NCBI GenBank assembly: GCA_035610835.1
Contig: CM069453.1
Span: 71,984,682-72,048,681, forward strand
Source: Ophiura sarsii
Taxonomy: Eukaryota; Echinodermata; Ophiuroidea; Amphilepidida; Ophiuridae
Direction of reading: 5' to 3'
DNA: 64,000 nt
Shown piece after piece: positions 37,501 through 49,153 of this stretch. Position numbers and translations under genes: made by a program. How positions within the stretch are numbered: the stretch's first letter is position 1; each line of letters begins with the position of its first letter. Under the pieces are notes generated by a model that saw only the letters and a program-made list of their open reading frames with translations, did not search any database and had not been told where the DNA came from.

Positions 37501-37541
37501 CAAGTCTGGTGAATGTAGCATGTAAACTGTAGGAGTAAAAG
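34515..37541 (+). repeat. 20-mer higher-order repeat, standard copy 3 (3027 bp)
   Basis: Every marker of copy 2 recurs shifted by exactly 3027 bp (GTAAAAGC/GAACCC at 34515, TTAGACCC unit at 34982, CATGAAAAC at 36940, GTTTCATG unit at 37252). It shares with copy 2 the rare GAGAAGAAGC ahead of unit 13. Confidence 0.96.
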
Positions 37542-40500
37542 CATTTTAAAGAAAATCCATTTTAAAGAAAATCACGTTTTGAACCCTACAGACTTCCGTG
37601 TGACCTTTGACCCAAAACTGTGAAGACCCTATATGGAGGTCAGGTAGGGGGTCCTACTGACCAAGTCTGGTGAATGTAGCATGTAAACTGTAGGAGTAGA
37701 AGCATTTTAAAGAAAATCACGTTTTGACTCCTACAGACCCCCGTGTGACCTTTGACCCAAAACTGTGAAGACCCTATATGGAGGTCAGGTAGGGGGTCCT
37801 ACTGACCAAGTCTGGTGAATGTAGCATGTAAACTGTAGGAGTAGAAGCATTTTAAAGAAAATCCATTTTAAAGAAAATCACGTTTTGACCCCTACAGACT
37901 TCCGTGTGACCTTTGACCCAAAACTGTGAAGACCCTATATGGAGGTCAGGTAGGGGGTCCTACTGACCAAGTCTGGTGAATGTAGCATGTAAACTGTAGG
38001 AGTAGAAGCATTTTAAAGAAAATCACGTTTTGACCCCTACAGACCCCCGTGTGACCTTAGACCCAAAACTGTGAAGACCCTATATGGAGGTCAGGTAGGG
38101 GGTCCTACTGACCAAGTCTGGTGAATGTATCATGTAAACTGTAGGAGTAGAAGCATTTTAAAGAAAATCAAGTTTTGACCCCTACAGACTTCCGTGTGAC
38201 CTTTGACCCAAAACTGTGAAGACCCTATATGGAGGTCAGGTAGGGGGTCCTACTGACCAAGTCTGGTGAATGTAGCATGTAAACTGTAGGAGTAGAAGCA
38301 TTTTAAAGAAAATCACGTTTTGACCCCTACAGACCCCCGTGTGACCTTTGACCCAAAACTGTGAAGACCCTATATGGAGGTCAGGTAGGGGGTCCTACTG
38401 ACCAAGTCTGGTGAATGTATCATGTAAACTGTAGGAGTAGAAGCATTTTAAAGAAAATCAAGTTTTGACCCCTACAGACTTCCGTGTGACCTTTGACCCA
38501 AAACTGTGAAGACCCTATATGGAGGTCAGGTAGGGGGTCCTACTGACCAAGTCTGGTGAATGTAGCATGTAAACTGTAGGAGTAAAAGCATTTTAAAGAA
38601 AATCCATTTTAAAGAAAATCACGTTTTGACTCCTACAGACCCCCGTGTGACCTTTGACCCAAAACTGTGAAGACCCTATATGGAGGTCAGGTAGGGGGTC
38701 CTACTGACCAAGTCTGGTGAATGTAGCATGTAAACTGTAGGAGTAGAAGCATTTTAAAGAAAATCACGTTTTGACCCCTACAGACCCCCGTGTGACCTTT
38801 GACCCAAAACTGTGAAGACCCTATATGGAGGTCAGGTAGGGGGTCCTACTGACCAAGTCTGGTGAATGTATCATGTAAACTGTAGGAGTAGAAGCATTTT
38901 AAAGAAAATCAAGTTTTGACCCCTACAGACTTCCGTGTGACCTTTGACCCAAAACTGTGAAGACCCTATATGAAGGTCAGGTAGGGGGTCCTACTGACCA
39001 AGTCTAGTGAATGTAGCATGTAAACTGTAGGAGTAAAAGCATTTTAAAGAAAATCCATTTTAAAGAAAATCACGTTTTGACTCCTACAGACCCCCGTGTG
39101 ACCTTTGACCCAAAACTGTGAAGACCCTATATGGAGGTCAGGTAGGGGGTCCTACTGACCAAGTCTGGTGAATGTAGCATGTAAACTGTAGGAGTAGAAG
39201 CATTTTAAAGAAAATCCATTTTAAAGAAAATCACGTTTTGACCCCTACAGACTTCCGTGTGACCTTTGACCCAAAACTGTGAAGACCCTATATGGAGGTC
39301 AGGTAGGGGGTCCTACTGACCAAGTCTGGTGAATGTAGCATGTAAACTGTAGGAGTAGAAGCATTTTAAAGAAAATCACGTTTTGACCCCTACAGACCCC
39401 CGTGTGACCTTAGACCCAAAACTGTGAAGACCCTATATGGAGGTCAGGTAGGGGGTCCTACTGACCAAGTCTGGTGAATGTATCATGTAAACTGTAGGAG
39501 TAGAAGCATTTTAAAGAAAATCAAGTTTTGACCCCTACAGACTTCCGTGTGACCTTTGACCCAAAACTGTGAAGACCCTATATGGAGGTCAGGTAGGGGG
39601 TCCTACTGACCAAGTCTGGTGAATGTAGCATGTAAACTGTAGGAGTAGAAGCATTTTAAAGAAAATCACGTTTTGACCCCTACAGACCCCCGTGTGACCT
39701 TTGACCCAAAACTGTGAAGACCCTATATGGTGGTCAGGTAGGGGGTCCTACTGACCAAGTCTGGTGAATGTATCATGTAAACTGTAGGAGTAGAAGCATT
39801 TTAAAGAAAATCAAGTTTTGACCCCTACAGACTTCCGTGTGACCTTTGACCCAAAACTGTGAAGACCCTATATATAGGTCAGGTAGGGGGTCCTACTGAC
39901 CAAGTCTGGTGAATGTAGCATGTAAACTGTAGGAGTAAAAGCATTTTAAAGAAAATCCATTTTAAAGAAAATCACGTTTTGACTCCTACAGACCCCCGTG
40001 TGACCTTTGACCCAAAACTGTGAAGACCCTATATGGAGGTCAGGTAGGGGGTCCTACTGACCAAGTCTGGTGAATGTAGCATGTAAACTGTAGGAGTAGA
40101 AGCATTTTAAAGAAAATCACGTTTTGACCCCTACAGACCCCCGTGTGACCTTTGACCCAAAACTGTGAAGACCCTATATGGAGGTCAGGTAGGGGGTCCT
40201 ACTGACCAAGTCTGGTGAATGTATCATGTAAACTGTAGGAGTAGAAGCATTTTAAAGAAAATCAAGTTTTGACCCCTACAGACTTCCGTGTGACCTTTGA
40301 CCCAAAACTGTGAAGACCCTATATGGAGGTCAGGTAGGGGGTCCTACTGACCAAGTTTAGTGAATGTAGCATGTAAACTGTAGGAGTAAAAGCATTTTAA
40401 AGAAAATCCATTTTAAAGAAAATCACGTTTTGACTCCTACAGACCCCCGTGTGACCTTTGACCCAAAACTGTGAAGACCCTATATGGAGGTCAGGTAGGG

Positions 40501-40859
40501 GGTCCTACTGACCAAGTCTGGTGAATGTAGCATGTAAACTGTAGGAGTAGAAGCATTTTAAAGAAAATCCATTTTAAAGAAAATCACGTTTTGACCCCTA
40601 CAGACTTCCGTGTGACCTTTGACCCAAAACTGTGAAGACCCTATATGGAGGTCAGGTAGGGGGTCCTACTGACCAAGTCTGGTGAATGTAGCATGTAAAC
40701 TGTAGGAGTAGAAGCATTTTAAAGAAAATCACGTTTTGACCCCTACAGACCCCCGTGTGACCTTAGACCCAAAACTGTTAAGACCCTATATGGAGGTCAG
40801 GTAGGGGGTCCTACTGACCAAGTCTGGTGAATGTATCATGTAAACTGTAGGAGTAGAAG
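37542..40859 (+). repeat. 20-mer derivative, copy 4, with internal 9-monomer duplication (3318 bp)
   Basis: Monomer starts: 37542(L), 37703, 37848(L), 38009, 38154, 38299, 38444, 38589(L), 38750, 38895, 39040(L), 39201(L), 39362, 39507, 39652, 39797, 39942(L), 40103, 40248, 40393(L), 40554(L), 40715. Units 1-12 follow the standard order. Units 4-12 are then repeated (38009-39361 and 39362-40714, each 1353 bp), and a hybrid unit follows at 40715. Private changes in the second block include GGTGGTC near 39730, TATATAGGTC near 39871 and AAGTTTAGTG near 40355. Confidence 0.92.
40715..40859 (+). repeat. Hybrid monomer at a recombination junction
   Basis: This S unit carries both CCTTAGACCC, the private marker of 20-mer unit 4, and CTGTTAAG, the private marker of unit 13. 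The two never occur together in the other standard copies. It directly follows two tandem 1353-bp blocks, so it marks the exchange that created or ended the duplication. The marker change falls between about 40763 and 40779. Confidence 0.85.
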
Positions 40860-43420
40860 CATTTTAAAGAAAATCAAGTTTTGACCCCTACAGACTTCCG
40901 TGTGACCTTTGACCCAAAACTGTGAAGACCCTATATGGAGGTCAGGTAGGGGGTCCTACTGACCAAGTCTGGTGAATGTAGCATGTAAACTGTAGGAGTA
41001 GAAGCATTTTAAAGAAAATCACGTTTTGACCCCTACAGACCCCCGTGTGACCTTTGACCCAAAACTGTGAAGACCCTATATGGAGGTCAGGTAGGGGGTC
41101 CTACTGACCAAATCTGGTGAATGTATCATGTAAACTGTAGGAGTAGAAGCATTTTAAAGAAAATCACGTTTTGACCCCTACAGACTTCCGTGTGACCTTT
41201 GACCCAAAACAGTGAAGACCCTATATGGAGGTCAGGTAGGGGGTCCTACTGACCAATTCTGGTGAATGTATCATGTAAACTGTAGGAGTAGAAGCATTTT
41301 AAAGAAAATCAATTTTAAAGAAAATCACGTTTTGACCCCTACAGACTTCCGTGTGACCTTTGACCCAAAACTGTGAAGACCCTATATGGAGGTCAGGTAG
41401 GGGGTCCTACTGACCAAGTCTGGTGAATGTATCATGTAAACTGTAGGAGTAGAAGTATTTTAAATAAAATCCATTTTAAAGAAAATCACGTTTTGACCCC
41501 TACAGACTTCCGTGTGACCTTTGACCCAAAACTGTGAAGACCCTATATGGAGGTCAGGTAGGGGGTCCTACTGACCAAGTCTGGTGAATGTATCATGTAA
41601 ACTGTAGGAGTAGAAGCATTTTAAAGAAAATCACGTTTTGACCCCTACAGACCCCCGTGTGACCTTTGACCCAAAACTGTGAAGACCCTATATGGAGGTC
41701 AGGTAGGGGGTCCTACTGACCAAGTCTGGTGAATGTATCATGTAAACTGTAGGAGTAGAAGCATTTTAAAGAAAATCAAGTTTTGACCCCTACAGACTTC
41801 CGTGTGACCTTTGACCCAAAACTGTGAAGACCCTATATGGAGGTCAGGTAGGGGGTCCTACTGACCAAGTCTGGTGAATGTAGCATGTAAACTGTAGGAG
41901 TAGAAGCATTTTAAAGAAAATCACGTTTTGACCCCTACAGACCCCCGTGTGACCTTTGACCCAAAACTGTGAAGACCCTATATGGAGGTCAGGTAGGGGG
42001 TCCTACTGACCAAGTCTGGTGAATGTATCATGTAAACTGTAGGAGTAGAAGCATTTTAAAGAAAATCAAGTTTTGACCCCTACAGACTTCCGTGTGACCT
42101 TTGACCCAAAACTGTGAAGACCCTATATGGAGGTCAGGTAGGGGGTCCTACTGACCAAGTCTGGTGAATGTAGCATGTAAACTGTAGGAGTAAAAGCATT
42201 TTAAAGAAAATCCATTTTAAAGAAAATCACGTTTTGACTCCTACAGACCCCCGTGTGACCTTTGACCCAAAACTGTGAAGACCCTATATGGAGGTCAGGT
42301 AGGGGGTCCTACTGACCAAGTCTGGTGAATGTATCATGTAAACTGTAGGAGTAGAAGCATTTTAAAGAAAATCACGTTTTGACCCCTACAGACTTCCGTG
42401 TGACCTTTGACCCAAAACTGTGAAGACCCTATATGGAGGTCAGGTAGGGGGTCCTACTGACCAAGTCTGGTGAATGTAGCATGTAAACTGTAGGAGTAAA
42501 AGCATTTTAAAGAAAATCCATTTTAAAGAAAATCACGTTTTGACTCCTACAGACCCCCGTGTGACCTTTGACCCAAAACTGTGAAGACCCTATATGGAGG
42601 TCAGGTAGGGGGTCCTACTGACCAAGTCTGGTGAATGTAGCATGTAAACTGTAGGAGTAGAAGCATTTTAAAGAAAATCCATTTTAAAGAAAATCACGTT
42701 TTGACCCCTACAGACTTCCGTGTGACCTTTGACCCAAAACTGTGAAGACCCTATATGGAGGTCAGGTAGGGGGTCCTACTGACCAAGTCTGGTGAATGTA
42801 GCATGTAAACTGTAGGAGTAGAAGCATTTTAAAGAAAATCACGTTTTGACCCCTACAGACCCCCGTGTGACCTTAGACCCAAAACTGTGAAGACCCTATA
42901 TGGAGGTCAGGTAGGGGGTCCTACTGACCAAGTCTGGTGAATGTATCATGTAAACTGTAGGAGTAGAAGCATTTTAAAGAAAATCAAGTTTTGACCCCTA
43001 CAGACTTCCGTGTGACCTTTGACCCAAAACTGTGAAGACCCTATATGGAGGTCAGGTAGGGGGTCCTACTGACCAAGTCTGGTGAATGTATCATGTAAAC
43101 TGTAGGAGTAGAAGCATTTTAAAGAAAATCAAGTTTTGACCCCTACAGACTTCCGTGTGACCTTTGACCCAAAACTGTGAAGACCCTATATGGAGGTCAG
43201 GTAGGGGGTCCTACTGACCAAGTCTGGTGAATGTAGCATGTAAACTGTAGGAGTAGAAGCATTTTAAAGAAAATCCATTTTAAAGAAAATCACGTTTTGA
43301 CCCCTACAGACTTCCGTGTGACCTTTGACCCAAAACTGTGAAGACCCTATATGGAGATCAGGTAGGGGGTCCTACTGACCAAGTCTGGTGAATGTAGCAT
43401 GTAAACTGTAGGAGTAGAAG
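40860..43420 (+). repeat. Mixed-order block of 17 monomers
   Basis: Monomer starts: 40860, 41005, 41150, 41295(L), 41456(L), 41617, 41762, 41907, 42052, 42197(L), 42358, 42503(L), 42664(L), 42825, 42970, 43115, 43260(L). The unit at 41150 carries AAACAGTG and AATTCTGG, otherwise confined to the 50-64 kb region. Parts of the block (42197 onwards) echo 20-mer units 8-13. The run from 42664 to 43420 corresponds to 15278-16034. Confidence 0.84.
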
Positions 43421-46288
43421 CATTTTAAAGAAAATCACGTTTTGACCCCTACAGACCCCCGTGTGACCTTTGACCCAAAACTGTGAAGACCCTATATAGA
43501 GGTCAGGTAGGGGGTCCTACTGACCAAGTTTGGTGAATGTAGCATGTAAACTGTAGGAGTAGAAGCATTTTAAAGAAAATCACGTTTTGACCCCTACAGA
43601 CCCCCGTGTAACCTTTGACCCAAAACTGTTAAGACCCTATATGGAGGTCAGGTAGGGGGTCCTACTGACCAAGTCTGGTGAATGTATCATGTAAACTGTA
43701 GGAGTAGAAGCATTTTAAAGAAAATCAATTTTAAAGAAAATCACGTTTTGACCCCTACAGACTTCCGTGTGACCTTTGACCCAAAACTGTGAAGACCCTA
43801 TATGGAGGTCAGGTAGGGGGTCCTACTGACCAAGTCTGGTGAATGTAGCATGTAAACTGTAGGAGTAGAAGCATTTTAAAGAAAATCACGTTTTGACCCC
43901 TACAGACTTCCGTGTGACCTTTGACCCAAAACTGTGAAGACCCTATATGGAGGTCAGGTAGGGGGTCCTACTGACCAAGTCTGGTGAATGTATCATGTAA
44001 ACTGTAGGAGTAGAAGTATTTTAAAGAAATCCATTTTAAAGAAAATCACGTTTTGACCCCTACAGACTTCCGTGTGACCTTTGACCCAAAACTGTGAAGA
44101 CCCTATATGGAGGTCAGGTAGGGGGTCCTACTGACTAAGTCTGGTGAATGTATCATGTAAACTGTAGGAGTAGAAGCATTTTAAAGAAAATCCATTTTAA
44201 AGAAAATCACGTTTTGACCCCTACAGACTTCCGTGTGACCTTTGACCTAAAACTGTGAAGACCCTTTATGGAGGTCAGGTAGGGGGTCCTACTGACCAAG
44301 TCTGGTGAATGTAGCATGTAAACTGTAGGAGTAGAAGCATTTTAAAGAAAATCACGTTTTGACCCCTACAGACCCCCGTGTGACCTTTGACCCAAAACTG
44401 TGAAGACCCTATATGGAGGTCAGGTAGGGGGTCCTACTGACCAAGTCTGGTGAATGTATCATGTAAACTGTAGGAGTAGAAGCATTTTAAAGAAAATCAA
44501 GTTTTGACCCCTACAGACTTCCGTGTGACCTTTGACCCAAAACTGTGAAGACCCTATATGGAGGTCAGGTAGGGGGTCCTACTGACCAAGTCTGGTGAAT
44601 GTAGCATGTAAACTGTAGGAGTAGAAGCATTTTAAAGAAAATCACGTTTTGACCCCTACAGACCCCCGTGTGACCTTTGACCCAAAACTGTGAAGACCCT
44701 ATATGGAAGTCAGGTAGGGGGTCCTACTGACCAAGTCTGGTGAATGTATCATGTAAACTGTAGGAGTAGAAGCATTTTAAAGAAAATCAAGTTTTGACCC
44801 CTACAGACTTCCGTGTGACCTTTGACCCAAAACTGTGAAGACCCTATATGGAGGTCAGGTAGGGGGTCCTACTGACCAAGTCTGGTGAATGTATCATGTA
44901 AACTGTAGGAGTAGAAGCATTTTCAAAAAGAAAATCAAGTTTTGACCCCTACAGATTTCCGTGTGACCTTTGACCCAAAACTGTGAAGACCCTATATGGA
45001 GGTCAGGTAGGGGGTCCTACTGACCAAGTCTGGTGAATGTAGCATGTAAACTGTAGGAGTAGAAGCATTTTAAAGAAAATCCATTTTTAAGAAAATCACG
45101 TTTTGACCCCTACAGACTTCCGTGTGACCTTTGACCCAAAACTGTGAAGACCCTATATGGAGATCAGGTAGGGGGTCCTACTGACCAAGTCTGGTGAATG
45201 TAGCATGTAAACTGTAGGAGTAGAAGCATTTTAAAGAAAATCACGTTTTGACCCCTACAGACCCCCGTGTGACCTTTGACCCAAAACTGTGAAGACCCTA
45301 TATAGAGGTCATGTAGGGGGTCCTACTGACCAAGTCTGGTGAATGTAGCATGTAAACTGTAGGAGTAGAAGCATTTTAAAGAAAATCACGTTTTGACCCC
45401 TACAGACCCCCGTGTAACCTTTGACCCAAAACTGTTAAGACCCTATATGGAGGTCAGGTAGGGGGTCCTACTGACCAAGTCTGGTGAATGTATCATGTAA
45501 ACTGTAGGAGTAGAAGCATTTAAAGAAAATCAATTTTGAAGAAAATCACGTTTTGACCCCTACAGACTTCCGTGTGACGTTTGACCCAAAACTGTGAAGA
45601 CCCTATATGGAGGTCAGGTAGGGGGTCCTACTGACCAAGTCTGGTGAATGTATCATGTAAACTGTAGGAGTAGAAGTATTTTAAATAAAATCCATTTTAA
45701 AGAAAATCACGTTTTGACCCCTACAGACTTCCGTGTGACCTTTGACCCAAAACTGTGAAGACCCTATATGGAGGTCAGGTAGGGGGTCCTACTGACCAAG
45801 TCTGGTGAATGTATCATGTAAACTGTAGGAGTAGAAGCATTTTAAAGAAAATCCATTTTAAAGAAAATCACGTTTTGACCCCTACAGACTTCCGTGTGAC
45901 CTTTGACCTAAAACTGTGAAGACCCTATATGGAAGTCAGGTAGGGGGTCCTACTGACCAAGTCTGGTGAATGTAGCATGTAAACTGTAGGAGTAGAAGCA
46001 TTTTAAAGAAAATCACGTTTTGACCCCTACAGACCCCCGTGTGACCTTTGACCCAAAACTGTGAAGACTCTATATGGAGGTCAGGTAGGGGGTCCTACTG
46101 ACCAAGTCTGGTGAATGTATCATGTAAACTGTAGGAGTAGAAGCATTTTAAAGAAAATCAAGTTTTGACCCCTACAGACTTCCGTGTGACCTTTGACCCA
46201 AAACTGTGAAGACCCTATATGGAGGTCAGGTAGGGGGTCCTACTGACCAAGTCTGGTGAATGTAGCATGTAAACTGTAGGAGTAGAAG
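43421..46288 (+). repeat. 19-mer higher-order repeat, right-hand copy 1 (2868 bp)
   Basis: Monomer starts: 43421, 43566, 43711(L), 43872, 44017(L, 160 bp), 44177(L), 44338, 44483, 44628, 44773, 44918 (148 bp), 45066(L), 45227, 45372, 45517(L, 160 bp), 45677(L), 45838(L), 45999, 46144. Private markers shared with the next copy: AAGTTTGG at the first unit, TTTTAAAGAAATCC at the fifth, CCCTTTATGG at the sixth. The eleventh unit has a 3-bp gain (TTTTCAAAAAG) not seen elsewhere. Confidence 0.93.
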
Positions 46289-49153
46289 CATTTTAAAGAA
46301 AATCACGTTTTGACCCCTACAGACCCCCGTGTGACCTTTGACCCAAAACTGTGAAGACCCTATATAGAGGTCAGGTAGGGGGTCCTACTGACCAAGTTTG
46401 GTGAATGTAGCATGTAAACTGTAGGAGTAGAAGCATTTTAAAGAAAATCACGTTTTGACCCCTACAGACCCCCGTGTAACCTTTGACCCAAAACTGTTAA
46501 GACCCTATATGGAGGTCAGGTAGGGGGTCCTACTGACCAAGTCTGGTGAATGTATCATGTAAACTGTAGGAGTAGAAGCATTTTAAAGAAAATCAATTTT
46601 AAAGAAAATCACGTTTTGACCCCTACAGACTTCCGTGTGACCTTTGACCCAAAACTGTGAAGACCCTATATGGAGGTCAGGTAGGGGGTCCTACTGACCA
46701 AGTCTGGTGAATGTAGCATGTAAACTGTAGGAGTAGAAGCATTTTAAAGAAAATCACGTTTTGACCCCTACAGACTTCCGTGTGACCTTTGACCCAAAAC
46801 TGTGAAGACCCTATATGGAGGTCAGGTAGGGGGTCCTACTGACCAAGTCTGGTGAATGTATCATGTAAACTGTAGGAGTAGAAGTATTTTAAAGAAATCC
46901 ATTTTAAAGAAAATCACGTTTTGACCCCTACAGACTTCCGTGTGACCTTTGACCCAAAACTGTGAAGACCCTATATGGAGGTCAGGTAGGGGGTCCTACT
47001 GACTAAGTCTGGTGAATGTATCATGTAAACTGTAGGAGTAGAAGCATTTTAAAGAAAATCCATTTTAAAGAAAATCACGTTTTGACCCCTACAGACTTCC
47101 GTGTGACCTTTGACCTAAAACTGTGAAGACCCTTTATGGAGGTCAGGTAGGGGGTCCTACTGACCAAGTCTGGTGAATGTAGCATGTAAACTGTAGGAGT
47201 AGAAGCATTTTAAAGAAAATCACGTTTTGACCCCTACAGACCCCCGTGTGACCTTTGACCCAAAACTGTGAAGACCCTATATGGAGGTCAGGTAGGGGGT
47301 CCTACTGACCAAGTCTGGTGAATGTATCATGTAAACTGTAGGAGTAGAAGCATTTTAAAGAAAATCAAGTTTTGACCCCTACAGACTTCCGTGTGACCTT
47401 TGACCCAAAACTGTGAAGACCCTATATGGAGGTCAGGTAGGGGGTCCTACTGACCAAGTCTGGTGAATGTAGCATGTAAACTGTAGGAGTAGAAGCATTT
47501 TAAAGAAAATCCATTTTAAAGAAAATCACGTTTTGACCCCTACAGACTTCCGTGTGACCTTTGACCCAAAACTGTGAAGACCCTATATGGAGATCAGGTA
47601 GGGGGTCCTACTGACCAAGTCTGGTGAATGTAGCATGTAAACTGTAGGAGTAGAAGCATTTTAAAGAAAATCACGTTTTGACCCCTACAGACCCCCGTGT
47701 GACCTTTGACCCAAAACTGTGAAGACCCTATATGGAAGTCAGGTAGGGGGTCCTACTGACCAAGTCTGGTGAATGTATCATGTAAACTGTAGGAGTAGAA
47801 GCATTTTAAAGAAAATCAAGTTTTGACCCCTACAGACTTCCGTGTGACCTTTGACCCAAAACTGTGAAGACCCTATATGGAGGTCAGGTAGGGGGTCCTA
47901 CTGACCAAGTCTGGTGAATGTATCATGTAAACTGTAGGAGTAGAAGCATTTTAAAGAAAATCAAGTTTTGACCCCTACAGATTTCCGTGTGACCTTTGAC
48001 CCAAAACTGTGAAGACCCTATATGGAGGTCAGGTAGGGGGTCCTACTGACCAAGTCTGGTGAATGTAGCATGTAAACTGTAGGAGTAGAAGCATTTTAAA
48101 GAAAATCACGTTTTGACCCGTACAGACCCCCGTGTGACCTTTGACCCAAAACTGTGAAGACCCTATATAGAGGTCATTTAGGGGGTCCTACTGACCAAGT
48201 CTGGTGAATGTAGCATGTAAACTGTAGGAGTAGAAGCATTTTAAAGAAAATCACGTTTTGACCCCTACAGACCCCCGTGTAACCTTTGACCCAAAACTGT
48301 TAAGACCCTATATGGAGGTCAGGTAGGGGGTCCTACTGACCAAGTCTGGTGAATGTATCATGTAAACTGTAGGAGTAGAAGCATTTAAAGAAAATCAATT
48401 TTGAAGAAAATCACGTTTTGACCCCTACAGACTTCCGTGTGACCTTTGACCCAAAACTGTGAAGACCCTATATGGAGGTCAGGTAGGGGGTCCTACTGAC
48501 CAAGTCTGGTGAATGTATCATGTAAACTGTAGGAGTAGAAGTATTTTAAATAAAATCCATTTTAAAGAAAATCACGTTTTGACCCCTACAGACTTCCGTG
48601 TGACCTTTGACCCAAAACTGTGAAGACCCTATATGGAGGTCAGGTAGGGGGTCCTACTGACCAAGTCTGGTGAATGTATCATGTAAACTGTAGGAGTAGA
48701 AGCATTTTAAAGAAAATCCATTTTAAAGAAAATCACGTTTTGACCCCTACAGACTTCCGTGTGACCTTTGACCTAAAACTGTGAAGACCCTATATGGAAG
48801 TCAGGTAGGGGGTCCTACTGACCAAGTCTGGTGAATGTAGCATGTAAACTGTAGGAGTAGAAGCATTTTAAAGAAAATCACGTTTTGACCCCTACAGACC
48901 CCCGTGTGACCTTTGACCCAAAACTGTGAAGACCCTATATGGAGGTCAGGTAGGGGGTCCTACTGACCAAGTCTGGTGAATGTATCATGTAAACTGTAGG
49001 AGTAGAAGCATTTTAAAGAAAATCAAGTTTTGACCCCTACAGACTTCCGTGTGACCTTTGACCCAAAACTGTGAAGACCCTATATGGAGGTCAGGTAGGG
49101 GGTCCTACTGACCAAGTCTGGTGAATGTAGCATGTAAACTGTAGGAGTAGAAG
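46289..49153 (+). repeat. 19-mer higher-order repeat, right-hand copy 2 (2865 bp)
   Basis: Monomer starts: 46289, 46434, 46579(L), 46740, 46885(L, 160 bp), 47045(L), 47206, 47351, 47496(L), 47657, 47802, 47947, 48092, 48237, 48382(L, 160 bp), 48542(L), 48703(L), 48864, 49009. Relative to copy 1 it has gained a GAGATCAG L unit at 47496 and lost the CCATTTTTAAG L unit before 48092, so total monomer number is unchanged. The unit at 48092 has GACCCGTAC and GTCATTTAG. Confidence 0.92.

Noticed and set aside
31488..37541. Assembly artefact duplicating the 3027-bp unit
   Set aside because: It cannot be excluded from sequence alone, but the neighbouring copies of the same unit (28463 and 37542) differ by small indels and a nested duplication, which fits natural tandem amplification better than a simple assembly stutter.
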